This document shows positions 8,590 to 17,332 of a stretch of 64,000 nt of DNA, one piece after another (position 1 is the stretch's first letter; each line of letters starts with the position of its first letter). Position numbers and translations under genes: made by a program. This DNA comes from Deltaproteobacteria bacterium (GTDB taxonomy: Bacteria > Desulfobacterota > Desulfobacteria > Desulfobacterales > SURF-15): contig JAFDFZ010000007.1 of NCBI GenBank assembly GCA_019309565.1, forward strand, positions 50,091 through 114,090, given 5' to 3'. Below the pieces are notes generated by a model. The model saw only the letters and a list, made by a program, of their open reading frames with translations, was not told where the DNA came from and searched no databases.

Positions 8590-10524
8590 ATGAGTGGTCA
8601 AATACATAGGTCAAAGCCCGCGATGGTTTTCATTATGAATATCTTCTTGCTGCTGGTCTTGTGGGTGCACCTGCTGCTGCCGGGGTATGCTCTTTCAGAA
8701 AAGGCCAACACTGCGGCCCGTGCAAAGCTAAGAAAGATTCGTGGGTGGTATCATGAAGACTATTCCAGCATCGTATTGCAGTTTGATCGCAGGGTAGATT
8801 TTGAGCCACCGGTTATTGAAAAAAAACAGGTGTTCATAAGATTAAGGAATGTTGAAACTGACCTTGCGGCTGTTACAGAATTCAAAGAACTGGACTCCTG
8901 GGTTGCGCTTGAAAAGGCAGGGGAGGATCTGAATGTTAAGATCGGACTTCCTAAAAATTTCACCAAGCTTGCCCACTACCGGTTTATCCGCCCTTTTCGT
9001 TTGTTCATCAAGCTGTACAAGGGCAAACCGACTGCACAGCCTGTTGACGATAACCAGGCTCTAGAAACGATCGGAGCAGCCACCACCACTGTTACCGAAG
9101 AAACACAGGCGGAGCATCAGCAGACACAAGCGCCCGGTGAAACAACGAAAACCGATAAGCCGGCTGACCCTCCTGCAGGAGATAAGGCAATCGACACTGA
9201 AAACAAGGTGAACCGGATAACGACAGACGGCCTTTTGACACTTAATTTTTTTCAAAGCGACATCCAGGAAGTCATTTCGGCCCTGGCCATGGAAAGAGAG
9301 ATCAATATCGTTACGGCCCAGGACGTATCAGGCAGCATCTCTGTTCATCTGCATCGGGTGACTCTTGATGAAGCTCTTGATGCCATCACGCTGGCCGGCG
9401 GGTTTAGCTATCATAAATACGATGATCTGTACTACATCTACAAACCCAAAAAAACCTTTGATCCTCAGGAAAAGAAACTTGAGATGAAAATCTTTAAGCT
9501 CAAGTATGTAGAGATGGATCGAATTCAGGAGATACTCCAGGGGCTGCCGCATATGGGAATAGTGCAGATCCACAAACCCTCCAAAACACTGATTGTGGAA
9601 GATACACCCGAAAACATCAAGAAGATAGAAACCATTATTCGTCACTGGGATCGAAAACCCAAGCAGGTCATGATCGAAGCAAAGATACTGGAGATAAGCC
9701 TCACGGACGACATGGCTTTCGGTGTGGACTGGTCGAAGATGCTTGGAGAATTCGATATCGGTACCAGTGGATTCAGCAGGGCGGTGCTTCCCTCCAATGA
9801 ACCGGTGTCTCCAACTCCTTCTGAGGGATCCGGGGTTTTCTCAAACCTGATTACAGCCATAGGAACGGACAAACAGTTTGCAATGGCTCTTGATGCGCTT
9901 CAGTCCAAAACAAAAATCAACACCATCTCCACACCGAAAGTTTTTGCGATCCATGGCAAGCCGGCAAAGGTGCAGGTGGGCGGGCAGCAGGGGTATCGGG
10001 TTACCACCACCAGTCTCGGGGTTGCAACCGAGACGATCGAATTTATCGATACCGGCACCATTCTTGAGATCACCCCCTACATCGATGATGAAGGAGGCAT
10101 ACTGCTGCAGGTTCTTCCCAGCATAACGGATGCTAAGCTGGATCAGGGAATTCCGGTTACAAGAACCACATCGGTATCGACCTGGGTAATGGCCAAAGAC
10201 GGGCAAACCATCTTTATAGGAGGTCTCATACAGAATAGAAAAGAAAAGACCAGGGAGGCTGTTCCGTGCCTGGGCGGCATCGATGGCCTTGGTGCTCTTT
10301 TTGGACGAACCACAAGTTCTTTGGATAAAACAGAACTTATTTTTTTGATCACACCTCGCATATTTGACGGAAAGCTAACCGAGGAGGATCTAAAGGCCCT
10401 GAGAAAAACACGGAAAATAGAAGAAAAATTTGAAAAAGAACCCCTTGCTCCTGTAAAACAAGTTCTAGAATTCATCTCACCGGTACACGAGGAGGAAAGA
10501 ATTCTTCAACAGCAAACAAAATAA
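8590..10524 (+). CDS. pilQ: Outer-membrane secretin (PilQ/MshL/GspD family)
   Basis: This protein forms the multimeric outer-membrane channel for the pilus or secreted protein. The 644-residue protein has a signal peptide (IFLLLVLWVHLLLPGYALS) and an N-terminal beta domain resembling AMIN (about 30-140). A Thr/Ala-rich linker follows, then an STN/N0 domain (LNFFQSDIQEVISALA), an N1 domain with the VEDTPENIKKIE signature, and the C-terminal secretin domain ending in FLITPRI. The start at 8590 follows AGGGGTG; an in-frame ATG at 8569 inside pilP is also possible. It overlaps no downstream gene but is only 12 bases from the kinase gene. Confidence 0.93.
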   Translation: MSGQIHRSKPAMVFIMNIFLLLVLWVHLLLPGYALSEKANTAARAKLRKIRGWYHEDYSSIVLQFDRRVDFEPPVIEKKQVFIRLRNVETDLAAVTEFKELDSWVALEKAGEDLNVKIGLPKNFTKLAHYRFIRPFRLFIKLYKGKPTAQPVDDNQALETIGAATTTVTEETQAEHQQTQAPGETTKTDKPADPPAGDKAIDTENKVNRITTDGLLTLNFFQSDIQEVISALAMEREINIVTAQDVSGSISVHLHRVTLDEALDAITLAGGFSYHKYDDLYYIYKPKKTFDPQEKKLEMKIFKLKYVEMDRIQEILQGLPHMGIVQIHKPSKTLIVEDTPENIKKIETIIRHWDRKPKQVMIEAKILEISLTDDMAFGVDWSKMLGEFDIGTSGFSRAVLPSNEPVSPTPSEGSGVFSNLITAIGTDKQFAMALDALQSKTKINTISTPKVFAIHGKPAKVQVGGQQGYRVTTTSLGVATETIEFIDTGTILEITPYIDDEGGILLQVLPSITDAKLDQGIPVTRTTSVSTWVMAKDGQTIFIGGLIQNRKEKTREAVPCLGGIDGLGALFGRTTSSLDKTELIFLITPRIFDGKLTEEDLKALRKTRKIEEKFEKEPLAPVKQVLEFISPVHEEERILQQQTK

Positions 10525-10536
10525 CAGCAAAGAAAA

Positions 10537-11718
10537 ATGACACAAACAGACGCAAAACCCTTTACGATATCGGGCAGGCTGAAAAGCAATGACGCCCACA
10601 CCGGGAAAAGACGGCCCAGGGTGCTGGTTGTGGATGATGATATAGAAATCCGGCGGGCGGTCTGGTACATCCTGCGCTCGGAATTCGATGTAACGGCCGT
10701 AGAAAACGGTTACAAGGCTGTTGAACGAATTCGACAGGGAGAACGATTTGAAGTCGCCTCGCTGGATCTGCGCATGCCGGGAATGTCAGGTGTGGATACC
10801 TTAAAGGAAATAAAGCAACTGGACCCCACCATAGAGGTTTTGATCATGACCGCTCACAGCGATGTGCAGTCCGCAAAAAAGGCTCTAAGATTCGGGGCTT
10901 ATGACTATATTGATAAACCCTTTCGCAAAGACGCGTATCGAGAAGCCATTCGAAGGGGAGTTAAGCGGCGGGAAAAATCAACCGTATCAGATGCGGCAAA
11001 AGAACAACTTGCATTTGTGAAAGCACAACTCAAGATATCGGAAAAGTTTGCCGTTATCGGACAGCTCAGCGCAGGGATTGTACATGATTTAAACAACGCC
11101 CTGAACTCTGTGCTCGGGTTTTCGGATCTCCTGTTGATGGAAGACGCACCTGTTGAGGAGGCTCGGGACTATATTAAGCAGATCAACAAAGCTGCAAAGC
11201 TGTCCATTAGCATTGTTCAAAAGCTGCTTACTTTTTCCCGCAATCAAGGATCCGAACGAGAACCACTGCAAATCAACGAGGTGATCAATAGCTGTCTTGA
11301 ACTGAAGCAGCACGATTTTTCGAAGCATCAAATTGAAGTGGTAAAGGAGCTTGAGAAAGATCTGCCCATGGCCATGGCAAATTTCCACGACATCCAGCAG
11401 GTCGTCCTGAATATCTTAAATAACGCCGAGCACGCAATGATGTCGGCTGACGGCTCGAAACGGCTTACAATAAAGAGCACTTCAGATGCCAAAGCGATTC
11501 GATTCAGCATAGAAGATACGGGAATCGGTATTCCGGAAAAAAACCTGCAACGAATCTTTGAACCGCTTTTTACCACGAAAGAAAAGGATGTCGGCACCGG
11601 ACTGGGGTTAAGCGTTTGCTACGACATCGTCCAGGACCACAATGGTACCATCTATGTGGCAAGCGAGCCGGGCAAAGGCACCTGTTTCGTGATTGAACTG
11701 CCACACGCGGCCCTGTGA
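10537..11718 (+). CDS. Receiver-histidine kinase hybrid
   Basis: The order is receiver first, kinase second. Receiver residues are D33-D35, phospho-acceptor D77 (SLDLRMPG), T105 (IMTAHS) and K127 (DKPF). A HisKA domain follows with His183 (GIVHDLNNALNS), then a HATPase_c domain with N box (NILNNAEHAM), G1 (DTGIGIP) and G2 (GTGLGLSVC). No membrane segment is seen, so it is cytoplasmic. The receiver-HK order with no sensor suggests input from another kinase, as in chemotaxis-like relays. Being last in the pilus operon, it probably regulates the pilus system together with the next response regulator. Confidence 0.92.
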   Translation: MTQTDAKPFTISGRLKSNDAHTGKRRPRVLVVDDDIEIRRAVWYILRSEFDVTAVENGYKAVERIRQGERFEVASLDLRMPGMSGVDTLKEIKQLDPTIEVLIMTAHSDVQSAKKALRFGAYDYIDKPFRKDAYREAIRRGVKRREKSTVSDAAKEQLAFVKAQLKISEKFAVIGQLSAGIVHDLNNALNSVLGFSDLLLMEDAPVEEARDYIKQINKAAKLSISIVQKLLTFSRNQGSEREPLQINEVINSCLELKQHDFSKHQIEVVKELEKDLPMAMANFHDIQQVVLNILNNAEHAMMSADGSKRLTIKSTSDAKAIRFSIEDTGIGIPEKNLQRIFEPLFTTKEKDVGTGLGLSVCYDIVQDHNGTIYVASEPGKGTCFVIELPHAAL

Positions 11719-11735
11719 TCTATCATTTCATCTCT

Positions 11736-11752
11736 TTGGCACCTTCTTTGCA
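11736..11752 (+). promoter_or_regulatory. Sigma-54 (-24/-12) promoter upstream of response regulator
   Basis: TTGGCACCTTCTTTGCA has GG at 11738-11739 and GC at 11750-11751, ten bases apart. It starts 18 bases after the kinase stop and lies about 48 bases before the ATG at 11800, a normal leader length. It is the third such site in this locus. Confidence 0.78.
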
Positions 11753-11799
11753 GTTATGACTCGCACGGGGTGTTAATAAATTTTCGGGAGAATCACGAT

Positions 11800-12348
11800 A
11801 TGGACCACAATATCCTTGTTGTAGACGACGAACCCATTATTAGGGATATGATAAAAGAGGCCTTTTCAGAGGAACCATACGGGCTGCTTACGGCAGGCTC
11901 GGCCCGGGAGGCGCTCGGGATCCTGGCAAAAGAATCGGTTGATGTGGTCATTTCAGATGAAAAAATGCCGGGTATGCAGGGATCGGAATTTCTTGCCCTT
12001 GTCCGGAAAAAATATCCTGACACGATTCGGATTATTCTAACAGGCCATGCAAACCTTAAGACGGCCATAAAGGCCATCAACGAAGGGGAGATTTACAGAT
12101 TTTTCACCAAACCCTGCAACATGGTGGACCTGGCGATTACCATACGCCAGGCCCTTCAATACAAGGAGCTGAAAGAGGAAAGCCACCGGCTTCAAAGGAA
12201 AGTGACGGAGCAATCGGCCATCATTGAGGATATCGAAAAGAAATATCCGGGCATCACCCGGGTAAAACGAAATACGGATGGTGCGGTTATCATCGATGAC
12301 ACCGAAACGAAAAACTGGCAGACCTTGGTCAAAGAACTAGACGATTAG
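11800..12348 (+). CDS. Response regulator (receiver plus C-terminal coiled coil)
   Basis: The 182-residue protein has a receiver domain with D9/D10, phospho-acceptor D53 (SDEKMPGM), ILTGHA and a KP pair (FFTKPCN), close to RpfG-type receivers. Instead of an HD-GYP output, it ends in an alpha-helical segment and an acidic tail. No DNA-binding motif is visible. The start at 11800 follows CGGGAG. It probably receives phosphate from the adjacent kinase and acts by protein contact. Confidence 0.88.
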   Translation: MDHNILVVDDEPIIRDMIKEAFSEEPYGLLTAGSAREALGILAKESVDVVISDEKMPGMQGSEFLALVRKKYPDTIRIILTGHANLKTAIKAINEGEIYRFFTKPCNMVDLAITIRQALQYKELKEESHRLQRKVTEQSAIIEDIEKKYPGITRVKRNTDGAVIIDDTETKNWQTLVKELDD

Positions 12349-12349
12349 T

Positions 12350-12386
12350 AACATAAAATCGACAACAAGTTCTCGATATTATGTTT
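12350..12386. terminator. Possible bidirectional terminator hairpin
   Basis: AACATAAAATCGA and TCGATATTATGTT form a 13-base stem with one mismatch around a ten-base loop, between two convergent genes. The stem is AT-rich and the following T run is short, so the call is weak. The right arm includes the pdxA stop codon. Confidence 0.35.
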
Positions 12387-13395
12387 CTTGAGCATAATAT
12401 TTCCGATATGCCATATCAGCGGCCAGCCTGTAGGCGGCCTTCATGCTGGCTGCAGATGCGTAACCCTTCCCCGCGCGCCCAAAGGCCACGCCATGATCCA
12501 CCGAGGTCCGGATAACGGGCAATCCAAGGGTTACATTGACACCTTCCTCGAAATTTATGACCTTCACCGGTATATGCCCCTGATCGTGATACATCACAAT
12601 AATGACCCTGAATTGTCCTTTCAGCGCCCGGTAAAAGATGGTATCCGGCGGTATAGGCCCGGTCACGTTGATCCCTTCGGCAACAGCATCCTCAATGGCC
12701 GGCACGATCTCTTTGATATCTTCCTCTCCAAAAGCCCCGCCTTCACCGCAATGGGGATTTAACCCTGCAACCGCAATCAGATCCTCTTTGACGCCATAAG
12801 TTTCGATCATATCGTGGGCAAGTTGGATGACCCTTTTTACCCTTGACTTCGTTGCTCTTTCGATGGCCTGTTTCAATGAACAATGGGTGCTTACATGAAT
12901 CACATACAGCCCATCGGTATAAAGCATCATGGCGTAGTCATCGGTACGGGTTTTGTCGGCAAATATTTCGGTATGCCCGGGGTAATTCTTATATCCCGCC
13001 AAATGCATGGACTCTTTGTGAATGGGTCCGGTTACCACCGCATCAATCTTTCGGCTCATCGCAAGGTCAATAGACTTGAAAATATAGGAAACAGCTGCTT
13101 TACCGGCAACTGCGTTGACTTCCCTGTAAGGCAGCCCGGATACCCCCTGGATATCCAAATGAAGAACATCAATGGTGCCATAGGTAAATTTCGATTCATC
13201 AACTGAAGAAACCCTGTGAATCTCAAGCGGCTTGTCCACAAACCGTAATGCATCTTCCATCCTTCGAGCATCTCCGATAACAACCGGACGCGCCATGTCA
13301 TAATATTCTCTTTCAGAAAGCGTTTTGACAATAATTTCCGATCCGATTCCGGCAGGATCTCCCATGGTAATGCCTAAGATGGGTCTTTCAGTCAT
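12379..13395 (-). CDS. pdxA2: 4-hydroxythreonine-4-phosphate dehydrogenase family (PdxA/PdxA2)
   Basis: This NAD-dependent, metal-using dehydrogenase-decarboxylase has 338 residues, the usual length. Metal-binding and active-site motifs are present: GPIHKESMHLAGY, PGHTEIFAD, NPHCGEGGAFG and MYHDQGHIP. PdxA itself works in vitamin B6 synthesis, while PdxA2 paralogues oxidise D-threonate/erythronate 4-phosphate to dihydroxyacetone phosphate. The adjacent DUF1537 kinase gene, 15 bases upstream on the same strand, favours the PdxA2 catabolic role. The sequence alone does not exclude B6 synthesis. Confidence 0.88.
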   Translation of the reverse strand: MTERPILGITMGDPAGIGSEIIVKTLSEREYYDMARPVVIGDARRMEDALRFVDKPLEIHRVSSVDESKFTYGTIDVLHLDIQGVSGLPYREVNAVAGKAAVSYIFKSIDLAMSRKIDAVVTGPIHKESMHLAGYKNYPGHTEIFADKTRTDDYAMMLYTDGLYVIHVSTHCSLKQAIERATKSRVKRVIQLAHDMIETYGVKEDLIAVAGLNPHCGEGGAFGEEDIKEIVPAIEDAVAEGINVTGPIPPDTIFYRALKGQFRVIIVMYHDQGHIPVKVINFEEGVNVTLGLPVIRTSVDHGVAFGRAGKGYASAASMKAAYRLAADMAYRKYYAQET

Positions 13396-13410
13396 GTTTC
13401 ACTTCTCCCT

Positions 13411-14697
13411 TCAATGATTTTGCTTCATGGCCTCGATGCCCGCCTGAAACACCTCCGGGGAGCCGAAGCCTCCAGCTTTTGTGAGTATCTTCGTGCCACT
13501 GAGCTCCCCCCCCACGATTTGTCCCAATGGGACACCGGGTTCAATTTCCTGATTCACCTCAATACCTTCAGCCCCTACGGCCTCAAGCAACTTTACAGCG
13601 GTCGTACCTCCGGTAACCATCATCCCGCTTACTTTTACCTGCCTTAGTATCCCACCGGCACATTGCTGCAACCCCTCGGAGATAACCGTCGCGATTTCAG
13701 CACCCTTTCGACCCGTTCTCTTCCCCTGTGCTTTTGCTGCCTCTGCTTCATCTGCTGACCGGCAGGTTCTTATGACCAGATCAGTTCCTTTCGAAAGAAT
13801 ATCAATCCCCTGTGAGACAAGCTTCTGGAGATGCCCGGCTCTGGAATCCAGCAACATTTGCCAGGGCATATAGAGCTCCTTTACATTTTCCATTTTCAGC
13901 AGCCTGTCAACCTGGGAGATGCTTTTTGGATTCACACTTCCCGCAACGATCAGGATGGGGAGGGACGGTCCTTCACTCTCTTGCCGCTGGCACCTCAAGA
14001 AAGCAGCAGACAACCCGGCGGAGCCAGCTAAAAAAAAGGAAGGAAACAGCTCACTCTTTAAACATGCAATGGTATTGAGATGGCTTTCTTCTGTTGCATC
14101 TGCAAGAATCAAACACGGCCCTTTTTTTATGCCTTCGGTAATGAAAGAAGCCACTGAATCATGGCCTTTTTCGATCAGCTTCAACGACAGATGAAAAACA
14201 GGCAATTCGGTCTGATCGGCAAGCAAGTCCGGAAGGTAGCCCTTGCGGATGGGGGATGCGGGATCTCTTGCCATGGCCGTGTGGTGAAGCAATTTTCCAT
14301 CCACCAGCAAATATCCTCCCAGTGCCAGGCGCTTATTTTCAGGATATGCCGAGCAAACCAGCGCAAAATCGACCTGAAGTTCCTTTATCATCACTTCAAG
14401 CTCTGCTCCGATATTTCCCCTCCACGTGGAATCAATCTTTTTGTAGATCGTTTTAGGCCGGATTCTTTTCAAGAAACGGCATACCTGTTTCACGGCCTTT
14501 CGAGCCGCAGCAGGTGTCAGATCCCGAGAATTGGTGGTAACGGCCATTGCTTCATATCGGTCGAGATATTTTTCGGCATTATCCGTCTTGTTGAGTACAA
14601 GCGCAGAATAGCCGAACCTTTTAAACTGCACCACCGTATCGCAGGCACCGCTAAGATCGTCGGCTACAACCATAAACTTGAGCATCTTTCTGTCCAC
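13411..14697 (-). CDS. Four-carbon acid sugar kinase (DUF1537; DtnK/OtnK family)
   Basis: The 428-residue protein has the N-terminal signature VVADDLSGACD and the C-terminal nucleotide-binding part with MVTGGTTAVKLLEA and TKAGGFGSPEVF, both diagnostic of this kinase family. Members phosphorylate D-threonate, D-erythronate or 2-oxo-tetronates at the 4-position, and the product feeds a PdxA2 or aldolase. The gene is immediately upstream of the PdxA-like gene. A second in-frame ATG lies four codons in (14685), and neither start has a strong ribosome site. Confidence 0.88.
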   Translation of the reverse strand: MDRKMLKFMVVADDLSGACDTVVQFKRFGYSALVLNKTDNAEKYLDRYEAMAVTTNSRDLTPAAARKAVKQVCRFLKRIRPKTIYKKIDSTWRGNIGAELEVMIKELQVDFALVCSAYPENKRLALGGYLLVDGKLLHHTAMARDPASPIRKGYLPDLLADQTELPVFHLSLKLIEKGHDSVASFITEGIKKGPCLILADATEESHLNTIACLKSELFPSFFLAGSAGLSAAFLRCQRQESEGPSLPILIVAGSVNPKSISQVDRLLKMENVKELYMPWQMLLDSRAGHLQKLVSQGIDILSKGTDLVIRTCRSADEAEAAKAQGKRTGRKGAEIATVISEGLQQCAGGILRQVKVSGMMVTGGTTAVKLLEAVGAEGIEVNQEIEPGVPLGQIVGGELSGTKILTKAGGFGSPEVFQAGIEAMKQNH

Positions 14698-14708
14698 TGA
14701 ATCGGCTA

Positions 14709-14807
14709 AACCCCGTAGTCACAAGAATCCCGCAGTAAAATACCCTGTTAGCATGATTTATCAGTACCGGGCAACTACGCCATTTGAGTCGTTTTACCAC
14801 AACGGGG
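14709..14807. repeat. Dispersed element R2, copy 1 (99 bp)
   Basis: Bounded by AACCCCGTAGT and ACAACGGGG, this segment aligns end to end with the reverse complement of 55789-55889, which is 101 bases long. Shared blocks include AACCCCGTAGT, TGATTTATC, CCATTT and CAACGGGG. The ends are imperfect inverted repeats. It lies just upstream of the kinase start. Confidence 0.7.
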
Positions 14808-15076
14808 TAAAGGTTAACGATTAACTCTATTTTCTATATTCTAGCAGGTTGGTCAACCCAAAAAATAGCGAAGCAATGCTTCAAACCGAACCTGGCTTAC
14901 GCTTTAAAAGTGGAATTATCGCAACTTAAGTTTCGCATTCAAAATCCGCTCATCCAGGTCCATAGGAAATTCACCGGGAATTGCTTGTTACTGTGGTAAT
15001 CAACTCCGAAGTATGCTATTTTTTCAGGGGCTGCTGCTTGTTACGTTTTTTTGCCTTTATCTGAATATCATGCAGC

Positions 15077-15196
15077 TTTACCCCGTTAGAGAAAGCCACC
15101 GACTCCTGTCGGCTGTATAGATAATTCCTTATAGATGGTGGTTTAATGTCACCATCTATAGACGTTAGAGAACATCGTTCTCTAACGGGGTTTACT
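15077..15196 (+). repeat. Dispersed element R1, copy 1 (120 bp, MITE-like)
   Basis: This copy is about 96 percent identical (5 mismatches in 120 by eye) to the reverse complement of 17608-17727. Its ends are inverted repeats (ACCCCGTTAGAGAA and TTCTCTAACGGGGT). Inside are three further hairpins: CCGACtcctGTCGG, ATAGATGGTG with CACCATCTAT, and GAGAACatcGTTCTC. It ends 33 bases before the dehydrogenase ATG and codes nothing recognisable. Confidence 0.9.
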
Positions 15197-15229
15197 GTTG
15201 CGGGAAGTTTTATTTTAGGAAACGATGCG

Positions 15230-16216
15230 ATGGGTGATCTGAAAGAAAAACGCATACTTGTTACCCCCACCTCTTTCGGTAAGGCCTGCCCAGGTTTGAG
15301 AAAAACCCTTGAAGATGCCGTTGGAGAGGTAATATACAACACAACCGGACGTCCGCTGAGTGCCGTCGAGCTCATTTCATTGCTTCATGATATAGATGGA
15401 TATATTGCAGGTCTGGATGAAATCAACGGCTCTGTGATCAAGGCCGCCAATCGTCTGAAAGTAATTTCCCGATATGGGACTGGAGTCGACAGGGTGGATC
15501 TCACAGAAGCGACACGGCGGGGTATTGTGGTAACAAATACCCCCGGTGCCAATGCCGTTGCAGTTGCAGAGTTAACCATATGTCTTATGCTCGCGCTGGC
15601 CCGGAATCTGTGTGAGGCCAACCAAGCCACCCATCAGGGAAGATGGCCGCGATATACAGGGATCGGGCTGCGCGGAAAGACCATAGGGCTTGTCGGTTTC
15701 GGCTCCATCGGAAAGGAAGTTGCTTTGCGGTTAAAGCATTTCGGCTGTTTGCTCTTAGCCACCGATCCGGCAATCGACTTTAACACCGCACAGAAGATTG
15801 GTGTGGGAATTGTTTCCTTCAAACACTTGATATCCCGATCCGATATGGTATCCTTACACCTTCCTGTGACGGCCTCTACTGTTAAGATGATAAATCACGA
15901 GACACTTCAGCAGATGAAACCAGGAGCGTTTTTAATAAATACCGCTCGCGGAGAACTGGTTGATGAGAAGGCCTTATTTGAGGCACTTGAATCGAATCAT
16001 CTTGCAGGGGCTGCGTTTGATGTGTTTTCACAGGAACCACCCGATAAGAATAACTTATTGTTGAAAAACCCGAAGGTTATTTGTACACCACACATGGGCG
16101 CCAGGACCGATGATGCCATGAACCAAATGGGCACAATTGCCATGCAGGATTGCCTGGCGGTACTTCGTGGAGAGCGAGCATTGAATGTGGTTAATCCTGA
16201 GGTTTATTCAAGATAA
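15230..16216 (+). CDS. D-isomer-specific 2-hydroxyacid dehydrogenase (phosphoglycerate dehydrogenase-like)
   Basis: The 328-residue protein has a Rossmann motif GLVGFGSIGKEVA, the catalytic Arg in NTARGELVD and the catalytic His in CTPHMGA, all standard for NAD-dependent D-2-hydroxyacid dehydrogenases. It lacks the ASB and ACT domains of long SerA, so it is a short form; substrate could be 3-phosphoglycerate, glyoxylate or another 2-oxoacid. The ATG at 15230 follows TAGGAAA. A longer in-frame start at 15146 would begin inside the R1 repeat and is rejected. A catabolic link to the adjacent tetronate genes is possible but unproven. Confidence 0.88.
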   Translation: MGDLKEKRILVTPTSFGKACPGLRKTLEDAVGEVIYNTTGRPLSAVELISLLHDIDGYIAGLDEINGSVIKAANRLKVISRYGTGVDRVDLTEATRRGIVVTNTPGANAVAVAELTICLMLALARNLCEANQATHQGRWPRYTGIGLRGKTIGLVGFGSIGKEVALRLKHFGCLLLATDPAIDFNTAQKIGVGIVSFKHLISRSDMVSLHLPVTASTVKMINHETLQQMKPGAFLINTARGELVDEKALFEALESNHLAGAAFDVFSQEPPDKNNLLLKNPKVICTPHMGARTDDAMNQMGTIAMQDCLAVLRGERALNVVNPEVYSR

Positions 16217-16232
16217 AATATTTATTTTTTGC

Positions 16233-16261
16233 TTGACATAAAATCAAGATTTGAATATTTA
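16233..16261 (+). promoter_or_regulatory. Candidate sigma-70 promoter for rplM-rpsI
   Basis: A perfect -35 box TTGACA (16233-16238) is followed after 17 bases by TATTTA (16256-16261) in an AT-rich stretch. It would start a leader of about 115 nt before rplM. Confidence 0.5.
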
Positions 16262-16274
16262 AATATTTTTATCT

Positions 16275-16353
16275 CGTAGCCCCGCTAAGCGGGATCTTCG
16301 GTTTGTTGGGTCGTAGCCGATGTCGAAGCCCAATACGCTTCGACAAGCTGCGG
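16275..16353 (+). promoter_or_regulatory. Structured 5' leader or REP-like hairpins before rplM
   Basis: The 5' region of rplM contains CCCGC/GCGGG (16281-16285 with 16289-16293), a perfect 8-bp stem GTCGAAGC/GCTTCGAC (16322-16329 with 16337-16344) and an alternative TTGGG/CCCAA pairing. In E. coli, L13 represses its own operon through its leader, so an autoregulatory leader is possible. The sequences also resemble short palindromic REP units, so this is a candidate only. Confidence 0.4.
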
Positions 16354-16383
16354 GGTGATTCATTTTATTTGAGGTGATGAACC

Positions 16384-16818
16384 TTGAGAAAGTATACATA
16401 CAGCGCAAAGCCATCTGACAACAAAGGCAAATGGTGGATTGTAGACGCTGAAGGCATGGTGCTTGGCAGGCTGGCTTCAAGAGTTGCCTCTATCCTAAGA
16501 GGCAAACACAATCCACTGTTTACGCCACACGTGGATACCGGAGACTTCGTTATCGTGATCAATGCCGACAAGCTCATTCTTACGGGAAGAAAGTGGGATC
16601 AAAAAACCTATTATCGCCACAGTGGGTATGTCGGAGGTTTAAAATCCATAACAGCCAGGGCACTAAGAGAGAAAAAACCTGAAGATCTGGTACGCTTCGC
16701 CGTTAAGGGAATGCTTCCAAAAAATCGGCTCGGGAGAAAATTGTTCAAGAAGCTGAAAGTCTATGCCGGCTCCAGTCATCCACATAAGGCACAGACACCT
16801 GAAGTTTTGAAGATTTAA
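16384..16818 (+). CDS. rplM: Large ribosomal subunit protein L13
   Basis: The 144-residue product matches L13 along its length, with [31 protein letters not shown] and [13 protein letters not shown]. It starts with TTG at 16384, supported by GAGGTGA about nine bases upstream; no ATG in frame fits. It is followed by rpsI, the universal partner. Confidence 0.97.
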   Translation: MRKYTYSAKPSDNKGKWWIVDAEGMVLGRLASRVASILRGKHNPLFTPHVDTGDFVIVINADKLILTGRKWDQKTYYRHSGYVGGLKSITARALREKKPEDLVRFAVKGMLPKNRLGRKLFKKLKVYAGSSHPHKAQTPEVLKI

Positions 16819-16936
16819 CTAAGCCCAACGAAAAAACCCTCATTTATGAAATGTACACGTAGTGCTCGATCCGATTAGTGGATAAGCACTTACTGAAAAT
16901 GTGTTTCAAATAGGTACAAAATTACAAGAGGTTCTC

Positions 16937-17332
16937 ATGGAAAGCGAAAACATATATTATGCCACAGGAAGGCGAAAAACATCTATTGCCAAAACCTGGT
17001 TGAAGCCGGGAAGCGGTGAGATCATAGTGAATGACAGACCACTGCAGAGCTATTTCAAAATCAGAACCACCCAGGCTATCGTTACCCAGCCACTGGTTCT
17101 GACAAACACGCTGGGTTCCTATGACGTAAAGGCTCGGGTTTCAGGAGGCGGCCTATCGGGTCAAGCCGGAGCCATCAGACACGGAATCACCCGGGCACTG
17201 GTTCTGTCAAATCCTGATTTTAGGCAGCAACTAAAGAGAGTCGGATTTATCAGGCGAGATCCCCGTATCAAGGAACGAAAAAAATACGGCCAACGAGGGG
17301 CTCGAGCCAGATTTCAGTTTTCGAAACGATAA
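16937..17332 (+). CDS. rpsI: Small ribosomal subunit protein S9
   Basis: The 131-residue protein has the conserved [11 protein letters not shown] start, [14 protein letters not shown] and the basic C-terminal tail ending in SKR that reaches the tRNA anticodon region. The ATG at 16937 follows AAGAGG; the in-frame upstream start at 16901 adds residues absent from the family. It lies 118 bases after rplM. Confidence 0.97.
   Translation: MESENIYYATGRRKTSIAKTWLKPGSGEIIVNDRPLQSYFKIRTTQAIVTQPLVLTNTLGSYDVKARVSGGGLSGQAGAIRHGITRALVLSNPDFRQQLKRVGFIRRDPRIKERKKYGQRGARARFQFSKR

Larger units (their letters stand above)
14701..15229. other. Divergent intergenic region with two different repeat elements
   Basis: This 529-base gap separates the divergently read kinase and 2-hydroxyacid dehydrogenase genes. 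It holds element R2 copy 1, about 270 bases in which I see no gene or clear promoter, and element R1 copy 1. GCGAAACTTAAGTT (minus strand, near 14938) is similar to GCGAAACTTGAGTT near 22092. Confidence 0.6.

Noticed and set aside
10537..11718. Reading the receiver-kinase as a fused two-gene artefact
   Set aside because: The frame is continuous with a sensible linker, and receiver-first hybrid kinases are a known architecture.
14925..14950. Shared 14-mer-like string with 22088-22104 (GCGAAACTT(A/G)AGTT)
   Set aside because: Two copies of a short string with one mismatch are too few to call a repeat family or operator.
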